Shown: piece after piece, positions 39,585-48,161 of the stretch
Layout: every line of letters starts with the position of its first letter
How positions within the stretch are numbered: the stretch's first letter is position 1
Origin: Candidatus Atribacteria bacterium
GTDB taxonomy: Bacteria; Atribacterota; Phoenicimicrobiia; Phoenicimicrobiales; Stramentimicrobiaceae
Reading direction: 5' to 3'
NCBI GenBank assembly: GCA_018402425.1
Contig: JAGYIZ010000011.1
Span: 1 to 53,372 of the forward strand
DNA length: 53,372 bases
Translations under genes and position numbers: made by a program
The notes under the pieces: model-generated
Databases searched by the model: none
Told to the model about the DNA's origin: nothing
The model's input: only the letters and a program-made list of their open reading frames with translations

Positions 39585-39702
39585 GGACATTTAAGATATT
39601 AAGAATAAGTGTGATAAATAGAAAGCAAAATTATGTCATTATAACAACTGTGAAGCTAAACAAAACAAGTTTGATTAATAGTAATAGGAGTGTGGAGAAT
39701 AT

Positions 39703-40575
39703 ATGGATGCAATAAACAAGTTAAGTATTGGCAGAAAAACAATTTATTATATATTGTTAATATTAGTTGCGGTTTACGTTTTATTTCCCTTTATCTGGAT
39801 ATTTCTTACATCAATTAAGTCATCTGCAGATATTACCGGCTATCCCCCTAAATTTATTTTTGATGCTACTATAGATAATTACAAAAATTTATTTGCAACA
39901 AGCCAGACCGGAGCAGCAGCCTCGACTTTGAATTTTCCCAGATATTATTTAAACAGTTTAATTATTGCTGGCTTTGGAACAATATTATCGCTCATTATTG
40001 GGTGTGGTGCCGGCTATGCGCTAACAAGAGCAGAATTTAAAAGTGAAGCCTCCAGGGAGAATGTGGCTTTCACTTTATTGAGTTTTTGGTTTGGACCTGA
40101 GTTAGCTATTATTCTTCCGCTATATGTAATATTTAATAAAATTGGGCTGATTGATCAACATATTACCTTGATTCTAGTTTATCAGCTTATTGGTATACCA
40201 TTTACTGTTTGGATGAGCAGAAGTTTCTTTAGGGATGTTCCAGTTTCTATTGAAGAAGCCTCGCGAATAGATGGGTATACGGCAGTGCAAACTTTTAAGA
40301 AAATAACCTTCCCCTTGGTAAAAAGCGGTTTAGCTGCAACTGCTGTACTGACTTTTATTTTTCAGTGGAATAATTTTCTCTTTGCATTGGTTATCGGAGG
40401 AAGAAATACAATGCCAATAACAACCGGGGCTTTGGGTTTTATATCCTATGAAGCAGCACTCTGGGGACAAATGGCGGCAGCAATTATTTTATCAAGTATA
40501 CCACAATTAGTTCTAGCTATGTTTGTCCAGAAGCATATGGTAAGAGGATTAACATTTGGAGCGGTAAAAGGTTAG
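39703..40575 (+). CDS. Sugar ABC transporter permease, MalG/UgpE-type (CUT1)
   Basis: The second permease subunit, 290 residues, with six TM segments (first at about 15-35: YYILLILVAVYVLFPFIWIF). It has the EAA loop SIEEASRIDGYTAVQTFKKITFPLVKSG (about 185-212) and the PAITTGALGFIS-like C-terminal MalG signature seen here as PITTGALGFIS. It ends with MVRGLTFGAVKG, as MalG-type proteins usually do. Spaced 118 bases from the first permease and 18 bases before the first ATPase gene. Complementary to the MalF-type partner; the heterodimer forms the channel. Confidence 0.92.
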   Translation: MDAINKLSIGRKTIYYILLILVAVYVLFPFIWIFLTSIKSSADITGYPPKFIFDATIDNYKNLFATSQTGAAASTLNFPRYYLNSLIIAGFGTILSLIIGCGAGYALTRAEFKSEASRENVAFTLLSFWFGPELAIILPLYVIFNKIGLIDQHITLILVYQLIGIPFTVWMSRSFFRDVPVSIEEASRIDGYTAVQTFKKITFPLVKSGLAATAVLTFIFQWNNFLFALVIGGRNTMPITTGALGFISYEAALWGQMAAAIILSSIPQLVLAMFVQKHMVRGLTFGAVKG

Positions 40576-40593
40576 TCAAAGAGGAGTTAGATT

Positions 40594-41715
40594 ATGTACA
40601 GATTAGAAGTAAAAAATATTACAAAAAAATATGGAAAATTGACTGCTATAAAGGATTTATCATTTTATTGCAAAGAAGGAGAAACGGTCGTCTTGTTAGG
40701 ACCAACCGGAGCTGGAAAGACAACGACACTTCGATGTTTATCAGGATTAGAGGATTTAACACAGGGTGAAATATTTTTGGATGGCGATAATATTAGTTTA
40801 TTACCTCCTAATAAAAGGGAAGTAGCTATGTTTTTTGAAAACTATGCCCTATACCCTCATTTAACAGTAGGAGAAAATATGGCTTATCCTCTTCATGCCC
40901 CTGATAGAAAAGAGAAATTCAGCAATGATGAAATTAATAAAAGGGTAAAGGAAGTAGCGGACTTACTTCAAATACCTGAGTTATTAGACAGAAAAGCGGA
41001 CCAATTAAGTGGCGGACAAAAACAAAGAACCGCCCTGGGTAGAACTTTAGTCAGAAAACCCAAAGTATTTTTGCTCGATGAACCAATTGCTCATCTGGAT
41101 GCAGTTTTGCGGCACAGGATGAGGGGAGAAATGAAGAAAATTTTTCAGGAATTGAAATGTACGGTTGTCTATGTAACTCATGATTATAAAGAAGCATTGT
41201 CTATTGGAGATAGAATTTTGGTAATCAGAAAAGGAGAGTTAGTCCAATTAGGTACACCAAGTGATATTTGGAGCAAGATGAGTGAAATATTTGTTGCCAA
41301 AATGGTTGGAGACCCGCCCATGAATTTTCTAGAAGGAATTGTTAAGAAAAAAGGAGACCATTACCTGGTGGAATTACCAAAACTAAAAACTGACCTTAAC
41401 TTTGATTCAAAAAAAGAATTGTTAAATGGTAAGAGTGAAATGGAAGTATTACTGGGAGTGAGACCTACAGATGTGTCAATTCTGAACAAAGAAACAACTA
41501 ACAGTCTCAAGGGAAAGCTGGCTGTTGTTGAACCAATAAGCTCAAATTATGAAGTAACAATTGCATTTCCCGATAAAAGTACTTTTAAAATTAAAACCAA
41601 AAAAAATTATGAGGATTTTTTAGATAAAGAGGTTTGGATTGCTATTAATTCCGAGAAGATGTATCTATTTCTTCCTCAAGACGGAAAAGCTATTTACCAT
41701 GGGGGGAATTTTTAA
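40594..41715 (+). CDS. Sugar ABC transporter ATPase 1 (MalK/UgpC-like, Glu in Q-loop)
   Basis: Nucleotide-binding subunit of 373 residues. Walker A is GPTGAGKTTTL (about 36-46), signature LSGGQKQRTALGRTL (about 135), Walker B VFLLDEP with D-loop HLD, and the switch His in VTHDYKEA. The C-terminal regulatory TOBE-like domain follows residue 240. The Q-loop reads FFENYALYPHLT, so the usual Gln (FQNYALYPH) is Glu. The stop codon is directly followed by the ATG of a second ATPase. Two different ATPases, as in the glycerol transporter GlpS/GlpT, suggest a heterodimer. Substrate is probably a polyol or sugar. Confidence 0.92.
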   Translation: MYRLEVKNITKKYGKLTAIKDLSFYCKEGETVVLLGPTGAGKTTTLRCLSGLEDLTQGEIFLDGDNISLLPPNKREVAMFFENYALYPHLTVGENMAYPLHAPDRKEKFSNDEINKRVKEVADLLQIPELLDRKADQLSGGQKQRTALGRTLVRKPKVFLLDEPIAHLDAVLRHRMRGEMKKIFQELKCTVVYVTHDYKEALSIGDRILVIRKGELVQLGTPSDIWSKMSEIFVAKMVGDPPMNFLEGIVKKKGDHYLVELPKLKTDLNFDSKKELLNGKSEMEVLLGVRPTDVSILNKETTNSLKGKLAVVEPISSNYEVTIAFPDKSTFKIKTKKNYEDFLDKEVWIAINSEKMYLFLPQDGKAIYHGGNF

Positions 41716-42864
41716 ATGCAGAAATCAAACGATAATAAAGCAAAAATTAAGGTTAGGCTGGAAAAGATTAACAAATACTATTATGGTAAAAAAGAAAAAG
41801 TGCATGCAGTAAAAGACCTCTCTTTTCACTGTCGGGATAAAGAATTCGTAGCTATGCTAGGACCATCCGGTTGTGGAAAATCAAGTACTCTAAGGATGAT
41901 TGCTGGCTTGGAGGAAGTAAATTCAGGTTCTATACATTTCGTAGATAGGGAAGTAACAAACTTACATCCAAGCAAAAGAAATATTGGATTAGCCTTTGAA
42001 AATTATGCTCTGTATCCCCATTTATCTGTCTACGAGAATATGATATTCCCACTTCGGGTAAAAGGAATACCAGAGAGAGAAATAGAGAACAACCAACGAC
42101 TCCATGAATTAATTGAATTATTTGAAATTGACAAAAATATGTTAGATGCTTATCCCAAGGCACTCAGTGGTGGACAGGCTCAATTGACTTCTTTAGTGCG
42201 CTGCCTAATTAGAGATGCAGATGTTTATTTGTTAGATGAGCCACTTTCACATATGGATGAAGAAATGAGAGTTAGAATGCGCACTACATTGAAAATGATG
42301 CATCATAAAATGAAAAAGACTTTTATTTATGTAACCCATGATCAGTTAGAAGCATTTGCCCTGGCAGACCGTATTATTATAATGAATTTCGGGGTTTTAC
42401 AACAAGCAGGTTCACCTCAAGATATTTACTCCAAGCCTGCCAATCAATTTGTAGCGAGCTTTATTGGAGAACCTCCTATGAATTTTATGGAGAGTTTCCT
42501 GGCAGAAGAAAATGGTGATTTGCTAGTTTATATCGGAGATCAAAAAATTCATCTTCCTGATCAATTTAAAGGGAAAATTAAGCCAGATAAGAAATATGTT
42601 CTCGGTATTAGACCGGAAAGAGTTCATGTAAGTGAAAATCCCGATGATTTTAAAGAGTCAATGAAATCCTATGTAGATATTTTTGAATATCTTGGAGAAG
42701 TAAATCAGGTAACTGTAAAATTAGGAAAAGAAAGAATTATTACTGAAATTGGTAGTCACGTGCATTATAAGCAAGGTTCTGAAATCTTTGTAAGTTTTGA
42801 TATTGACCATATGCATCTGTTTGATATGGATACTTTGGAATGTATTGACTACAAGTTTCGTTGA
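41716..42864 (+). CDS. Sugar ABC transporter ATPase 2 (MalK-like partner, Glu in Q-loop)
   Basis: A 382-residue ATPase beginning on the base after the previous stop. Walker A GPSGCGKSSTLRMIAGLEEV (about 53-72), Walker B VYLLDEP with D-loop SHMDE, switch His VTHDQLEA, and a C-terminal TOBE domain are intact. The Q-loop is again Glu (FENYALYPHLS). After LSGGQ the helix reads AQLTSLVRCLI instead of the usual QQRVALARAL, so this subunit differs from its partner in the signature region. That fits an asymmetric heterodimer in which the two ATP sites are not equal. Same operon and substrate as the permeases. Confidence 0.9.
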   Translation: MQKSNDNKAKIKVRLEKINKYYYGKKEKVHAVKDLSFHCRDKEFVAMLGPSGCGKSSTLRMIAGLEEVNSGSIHFVDREVTNLHPSKRNIGLAFENYALYPHLSVYENMIFPLRVKGIPEREIENNQRLHELIELFEIDKNMLDAYPKALSGGQAQLTSLVRCLIRDADVYLLDEPLSHMDEEMRVRMRTTLKMMHHKMKKTFIYVTHDQLEAFALADRIIIMNFGVLQQAGSPQDIYSKPANQFVASFIGEPPMNFMESFLAEENGDLLVYIGDQKIHLPDQFKGKIKPDKKYVLGIRPERVHVSENPDDFKESMKSYVDIFEYLGEVNQVTVKLGKERIITEIGSHVHYKQGSEIFVSFDIDHMHLFDMDTLECIDYKFR

Positions 42865-42973
42865 TATTTTCTATTCATACCATATAAAGCAATGATAGTG
42901 ATGAGATGCTAAATAGAAATATTGGATTAATTAAAATTTAATAATAACTATGAAAGGAGTTAGTTAATAAATA

Positions 42974-44032
42974 ATGAACAACAAAATGAGATATGGTGTT
43001 ATTGTAGGTAAAAAGAAGGCAGAAGTTCACCAAAAAGATATTCCCTCCATAAAAGATGATGAGGTGTTGATAAATAACAAAACCTGTAATATTTGTACAA
43101 CGGATTATCAGCAGTGGGCTGGGGATAGAATGCATCAGCCTTTTCCTATGGCTTTTGGTCATGAAAACTCAGGTGTAGTAGTAAAAGTTGGCAAAGAAGT
43201 AAAAAATTGCCAGGAAGGTGACCATATTGTAGTCAATATTTATGGCCCATGCTTGGAATGTGATGATTGTCGCATGGGCAAGAGTTCTGTTTATTGCAAG
43301 TATAATCAAGCTAATGAAAAAATGAAAAATCCTGATGAGAACGGTGTTTACGGGTTTTATGGATGTGGTGAATATCAGGTTGCTAAAAGTAAACACGTAT
43401 TCAAAATTGATAAAAGCCTGCCTTTCGAAGAAGCCGGGTTTGTAGAACCACTCGCGACTGTTATTCATGGAATCGAAAGATTAAGAGTAAAAATGAAAGA
43501 AAAAGTATTGGTAATAGGAGCCGGTACAATGGGTCTTTTAAATGCCCAAGTTGCCAGATATTATGGGGCAGATGTTATTATATCTGAGTTAATCGAGAAA
43601 AAACTGGAGGCAGCTAAAGAGTTAAAATTTGATAAATTGATTAATCCCAAGAAAGAAAATTTTGATGAAAGAATAAAAGAATACTTAGAAGATGAAGAGC
43701 TAGGTGCAATTATTATTGCTGTTGGAGCTACCTCAGCTTATAACCAGGCAATACAAATTGCACCAAAAGGCTGTCGAATGTTGATATTTGCAGCCAATTT
43801 CCCGGAACCCGATTGGGATTTAAAACCAAATCCTGTTCATTATAAGTTATGGGAAATTATTGGTACCTATGGCTGTTCTACTCGTGACTACCAAAGTGCA
43901 ACAACTTTATTAAGCAAGAGATATGTTTTAGCTGCTCCTTTGTTAGAAGAAAAGTATCCTTTGAAGGATATTCAAAAGGCCTTTGAAAAAGCAACAATGC
44001 CCGGAATGTATAGAGTAACTTTGGAAATTTAA
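42974..44032 (+). CDS. Zinc-dependent MDR dehydrogenase (sorbitol/threonine dehydrogenase-like)
   Basis: A medium-chain alcohol dehydrogenase of 352 residues. Catalytic zinc ligands are Cys38 and His63 (with Glu64, in FGHEN) plus a Glu in GFVEPLATVIHG (about 155-166). The structural zinc is bound by Cys93, Cys96, Cys99 and Cys107 (C-x2-C-x2-C-x7-C). The Rossmann motif is VIGAGTMGLLNAQVARYYGAD (about 178-198) and an acidic residue follows the next strand (ISELIE), which favours NAD(H). Its place between the polyol-type ABC transporter and an FGGY kinase suggests oxidation of a sugar alcohol to a ketose. AAAGGAG lies about 16 bases before the ATG. The precise substrate is unknown. Confidence 0.9.
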   Translation: MNNKMRYGVIVGKKKAEVHQKDIPSIKDDEVLINNKTCNICTTDYQQWAGDRMHQPFPMAFGHENSGVVVKVGKEVKNCQEGDHIVVNIYGPCLECDDCRMGKSSVYCKYNQANEKMKNPDENGVYGFYGCGEYQVAKSKHVFKIDKSLPFEEAGFVEPLATVIHGIERLRVKMKEKVLVIGAGTMGLLNAQVARYYGADVIISELIEKKLEAAKELKFDKLINPKKENFDERIKEYLEDEELGAIIIAVGATSAYNQAIQIAPKGCRMLIFAANFPEPDWDLKPNPVHYKLWEIIGTYGCSTRDYQSATTLLSKRYVLAAPLLEEKYPLKDIQKAFEKATMPGMYRVTLEI

Positions 44033-44247
44033 ATTATTTTAATACAATATAGATATAAAATATAGTATTAGAGAATACAGAGAATGATGATAGAGAGAAA
44101 AGGGTTTCCTAAAATAATATTCTATCATACCAGAATTAGATACTCTGTAACCTAGTAAAAAGAAATGAGGAGGTGATTTTATAGAATAGTATAGAGGGAT
44201 ACTTTTAATAATATGTGATTGTATAAATTTAAGGAGGAAAAATTATC

Positions 44248-45548
44248 ATGAAAAGGAAAATAATTATTAGCTTTTTAGTAATTCTGTTTGCTGTTTGTTA
44301 CAATGTCAGTAGGCGCCCAGGATGTTGATTGAAACAGTTTGAAGGCCAAACCATTAACCTATTGATGAATAAACATACCTATACTAATTCAATTACCGAT
44401 TATACTGACCAATTTACTGAACTACCGGTATCAAAGTAAACCTTTATGCTCTTTCCGAACAGCAATTTTTTGAAAAACAGAGAATGGTATTAGCAACTGG
44501 TTCAGATGAATATGATATTTGTATGGATGGGGCCTGAGTTCATTTTGGGAATACGAGCCTTTCTTAGAACCTTTAAACAAATATATTTTGAAGATCCTAC
44601 ACTAACTGACCCGGATTGGAATAAGGTGGATTTCTTCGAGGATTAATGGAATCTAATTCGTTGGAGACGAACTATATTCGATTCCGGTAATGGCGGAAGG
44701 ATATATCTTTCATTATCGTCAGACCTTTTTGACAAGTACGGATTAAACGTGCCCACTACATTAGATGAATGGATTGAAACAACTAAAGAGTACAAACAGC
44801 TCTGGATGAAGACGGTAAAGAAGATATGGATGCTTTAGCATTAAGAGGTGTCAGAGGACCAGGGACTGTAATATTGGTACCTTTGTGCTTGTTACATGCT
44901 GCAGGTGGAACAGATTTTGTAGATGGTAAATGTGCTATGAATAGTGATATTTCAATTGAAATCCATGAAAAATATATGGAATTAGTTAAAGCAGGCTGTT
45001 CTGATGACTGGTCCAACTTATGATTGGCGATGTTAAGGATGCTTTAACTTTCCGGGCGTGCAGCCAGTGGTGCTGATTGTAATTTCTTTGCAGCCGAACA
45101 ATGGGATCGGAAGTTTCTAGTAGTAGGAAAAATGGCTTATGCCATGGATACCTACAGTTGAAGTGAGCAATACGGACCTGGGGTTTGTCAATGAATAACG
45201 CATCCCGTAACAAAGAAGCTGCCTGGCTTTTCATGATGTAAGCAACTACTCAAGAAAGATTGCTTGATGCTTCTTGGATTACAACAACTTTGACCCAACC
45301 AGAGAATCAGTTTCGGAACATCCAGAAGTCAAAGCAATGTTTGAAAAATGGGTAATTACTATGAAGTGGACCAACAAATGTTATCAAAAGCTAAGTTACC
45401 ATCACCTGTTGTAGAATTCCTTTACTTTGCTGATATGTGGGTAGTCGCTTTACAGGAAATGTGGATGGAAACAAAACTGTTGAAGAAGCTTTTAAATGAC
45501 CTATGCACGAAAGTCGATGCTGCAGGATTCACATTTCTTAATGAATAA
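44248..45548 (+). pseudogene. Extracellular sugar-binding protein (SBP family 1) of the ABC system, heavily frameshifted
   Basis: AAGGAGG precedes ATG 44248, which begins a signal peptide (MKRKIIISFLVILFAVCYN). Fragments then follow in order over many frames: GQTINLLMNKHTYTNS, FTELTGIKVNLYALSEQQFFEKQRM, LATGSDEYDI, DKYGLNVPTTLDEWIETTK, DMDALALRGVRGPG, AAGGTDFVDGKCAMNSD and HPEVKAMFEKW. This is the order of a CUT1 solute-binding protein of about 430 residues. At least eight indels break it, more than any other gene here. If the breaks are real, the transporter lacks its own binding protein and must borrow one. If they are sequence errors, the operon is complete. It ends at TAA 45546-45548. Confidence 0.75.
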
Positions 45549-45646
45549 TTAAACCAGAATAGAACGATTATAAAAACATTGAATATATTCGAATGATAAT
45601 TATTAATACAACAGCGATACTGTTTTTGTAATCACAAGATGGTGGG

Positions 45647-45700
45647 AAGCGGTGATATTGTGTAATAATGATAAATGTTACATAATTATCACCGCTTTTT
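45647..45700 (+). terminator. Rho-independent terminator after the binding-protein gene
   Basis: An 11-base perfect stem AAGCGGTGATA (45647-45657) / TATCACCGCTT (45687-45697) with a 29-base loop and a T-run. The T-run merges with the left end of MITE copy B at 45698. Confidence 0.75.
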
Positions 45701-45854
45701 ATTTAACCATAAAAACCAGCTTCTAAGAAGATGGTAATGATTAAATAAATGGTTTAACCATAAAAAGATTAAGATAAACTAGATAATAATTTTTCACCTG
45801 AAGTCCAAAGTTGGAAGCTCTTAAAGCCACACGCTATGCGGGTGCGATATTTAC
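45698..45854 (+). mobile_element. Hairpin-ended MITE, copy B (~157 bp, internally deleted)
   Basis: Same element as copies A and C. It starts TTTATTTAACCAT, carries the shared core (AAAAAGATTAAGATAA, CTGAAGTCCAAAGTTGGAAG) and ends with the right hairpin (CACACGC-TAT-GCGGGTG, one mismatch) and CGATATTTAC. About 80 bases after TTGGAAG, including the small AACC/GGTT hairpin, are missing. The left hairpin has several mismatches, so this copy is older or more decayed. It lies right at the T-tract of the terminator and 105 bases ahead of the kinase. Confidence 0.8.
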
Positions 45855-45959
45855 TTGATTTGAGAAAACTGGTAAAATATAGCCAATTATGGATTAAGGA
45901 CTAGCAAAAAGCAGAGATAATCAAAGAAAAACTTTCAAAGAAAGAGATAGGTAATATCA

Positions 45960-47501
45960 ATGCAATATATGTTAGGTGTAGACATCGGTACTCAGGGTAT
46001 TAAAGGTGTTATATTAGACGAAAAGTTAAGAGTAATAAAAAAATCTTATCTGGAACATGATTATATTCAACCTAAACCAAATTGGTTTGAACATGACGCA
46101 GAAAAGACATGGTGGGATGGATTTAAAAGGATAATCGATAAATTATTCGAAGATAAGAAAATTTTGCCAAAAGAAATAACATGCGTCGGTTGTAGCGGAG
46201 TAAGTCCTTGCTTGCTGCCTATTGATAAGAATGATAAGCCGTTAAGAAATGCCATTCTATATGGAATAGATGGGAGAGCTCAGAAAGAAATTGTTGAAAT
46301 AACCCAAAAATTGGGAGAGAAAAAATTATTAGATATTAATAAGCAACCTCTTACGACACAGTCTGTGGGACCTAAAATTGTTTGGTACAAGAAAAATGAA
46401 CCTGAAAATTTTTCTAAAACTGATAAAATATTTACAACCACCAGTTATATTGTTTATAAATTAACTAATGAGTATATTCTTGACCATACACAAGCAGCAT
46501 TTTTTGGTCCTTTCTATAATTTTGATCAGAGAAAATGGGACCTGGAAATGTGTCAAATGTTTGAGATACCTTTTTCTTTATTTCCTCAGCTAAAAAATGC
46601 AAACGAGATTGTAGGTTATATTAATAAGAGTGCATCACAAGAAACCGGGCTTATGGAAGGAACACCGGTAATAGGCGGAACGGCTGACGGGTTTGCCGAG
46701 TTAATTAGTGTCGGAGCAATTGAGCCCGGAGAAGCTACAATTATATATGGAACAACAGGAATTATTTCTATAGCTACAGATAAGCTTAAAATTATAAAAG
46801 AATTATGGACATTGCCCCATGTAATGGTGCCAGATAGCTATTTTGTTGCCGGCGGTACTGCTACCAGTGCTGCTTTAACTAAATGGTTCAGGGACAATTT
46901 TGGTGAAATAGAAAAAATTATTCAGGATAGAATAAAAATAAATGCCTATGATTTGCTGATAAAACAAGTTGAAGATATACAACCAGGCTCTTCGGGGCTT
47001 CTGGTTTTACCATATTTTAGTGGCGAGAGAACTCCAATTAATGATCCTCTGGCCAGTGGTCTTATAATGGGATTAAATGTTTCCCATTCCCGGGCACATA
47101 TCTATCGAGCATTATTGGAAGGAGTCGCTTATAGTTTTAGGCATCATTTTGAGATTTTTGAAAAGAATGGATTCAAAATTAACAAAGTGGTTGCCTGTGG
47201 TGGTGGTGTAAAAAGTAAAATTTGGGTTAAAATTGTCAGCGATGTACTTGGCTATGATCAATATATTTCGAATATTGCAATGGGATCAGAGATAGGAATA
47301 GCTTATATGTCAGCACAGGCAGTAGGTTTGTTTAAACATTATAAAGATTTAATTGAGGTAGTGTCAGAAGGTAATTTACCGGAAAAAATATCATTTGACA
47401 GTAAAAACCACCAAACCTATTCAAAATATTATCAAATTTTCCGTGACTTATATGAAAATGCTAAAAATGACATGCATAAGCTATCAAAGATCGACAAATA
47501 A
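45960..47501 (+). CDS. FGGY-family carbohydrate kinase (xylulokinase-like)
   Basis: Phosphorylates a pentulose or related sugar with ATP. The 513-residue protein has the full FGGY/actin-like fold: phosphate-1 loop GVDIGTQGIKGVILD (about 5-19), adenosine-side GTADGFAELISVGAIEPGEATIIYGTTG (about 240-267), VLPYFSGERTPINDPLASG (about 347-365) and VACGGGVKSKIWVKIVSDVLG (about 410-430). GERTP and WWDGF are characteristic of xylulokinases. With the dehydrogenase and transporter upstream it completes a pathway: polyol taken up, oxidised to a ketose, phosphorylated. The terminator and MITE B separate it from the operon, so it may have its own promoter. Identity as a sugar kinase is firm; xylulose is a guess. 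Confidence 0.9.
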   Translation: MQYMLGVDIGTQGIKGVILDEKLRVIKKSYLEHDYIQPKPNWFEHDAEKTWWDGFKRIIDKLFEDKKILPKEITCVGCSGVSPCLLPIDKNDKPLRNAILYGIDGRAQKEIVEITQKLGEKKLLDINKQPLTTQSVGPKIVWYKKNEPENFSKTDKIFTTTSYIVYKLTNEYILDHTQAAFFGPFYNFDQRKWDLEMCQMFEIPFSLFPQLKNANEIVGYINKSASQETGLMEGTPVIGGTADGFAELISVGAIEPGEATIIYGTTGIISIATDKLKIIKELWTLPHVMVPDSYFVAGGTATSAALTKWFRDNFGEIEKIIQDRIKINAYDLLIKQVEDIQPGSSGLLVLPYFSGERTPINDPLASGLIMGLNVSHSRAHIYRALLEGVAYSFRHHFEIFEKNGFKINKVVACGGGVKSKIWVKIVSDVLGYDQYISNIAMGSEIGIAYMSAQAVGLFKHYKDLIEVVSEGNLPEKISFDSKNHQTYSKYYQIFRDLYENAKNDMHKLSKIDK

Positions 47502-47541
47502 AAATTGTTAAAAGAATCATTATGTTTTCAGAAAATAAAAT

Positions 47542-48111
47542 GTGGAACCTTGTTTGAACCTAAAAGTAAATACTATATATAGTATTTTCAACTGTCTGCT
47601 AGATAATAACTTTTCTGAAAAAATAGATAAAAATAGGGAGTGCATCCGTGAGAAAGAAAAAGAAAAAGAGATAACTAATATCAAAGAAATAAATGAAATT
47701 ATAATGGAAGCTGATTTCTGTAATGTAGCTATGTCGAAAAATAATACACCTTATCTTATTCCTATGAATTATGGATTTCATGAGCCATTTATTTACCTTC
47801 ATTCAGCAAATAAAGGGCTTAAAATCGACATTCTGAGAAGGAATCCCCAGGTTTGTATAGGCATTGTTCGAAATGTAAAAATAGAAAAAATGCCGGATGT
47901 ATGCAAAACCAGTATGAAGTACAGCAGTGTAATTATTTTTGGAAAAGCTGAGTTCTTAACAGACAAGGATGAAAAAAGTGAAGCACTAAGCCATATTGTT
48001 CAGCATTATGAGCAAGATGTCAGTAGGGATAAACTAAATTTTGATGAATATGAGTTTAATCGGGTAACTGTGCTGAAGGTTAGGATTGAAAAGATAACAG
48101 GCAAAAAATAA
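47542..48111 (+). CDS. PNPOx-like flavoprotein (NimA / pyridoxamine 5'-phosphate oxidase superfamily)
   Basis: A small FMN-binding split-barrel protein of the pyridoxamine-phosphate-oxidase-like superfamily, in the NimA (5-nitroimidazole reductase) subgroup. The conserved core is EINEIIMEADFCNVAMSKNNTPYLIPMNYGF, then IYLHSANKGLKIDILRRNPQVCIG, SSVIIFGKAEFLTD and a C-terminal VLKVRIEKITGKK. The start is doubtful. The frame opens at GTG 47542, giving a poorly supported ~35-residue extension. AGGGAG followed by GTG 47648 (MR-KKEKE...) sits in the wrong frame by one base, next to a long A/AG run. An indel there would give the normal NimA-like start. The core is secure; the biological substrate is unknown. 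Confidence 0.8.
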   Translation: MEPCLNLKVNTIYSIFNCLLDNNFSEKIDKNRECIREKEKEKEITNIKEINEIIMEADFCNVAMSKNNTPYLIPMNYGFHEPFIYLHSANKGLKIDILRRNPQVCIGIVRNVKIEKMPDVCKTSMKYSSVIIFGKAEFLTDKDEKSEALSHIVQHYEQDVSRDKLNFDEYEFNRVTVLKVRIEKITGKK

Positions 48112-48161
48112 ATCTAACAAGTAAATAAATATTAAAAATTATTTAACCGAAAGGTTAAAAT

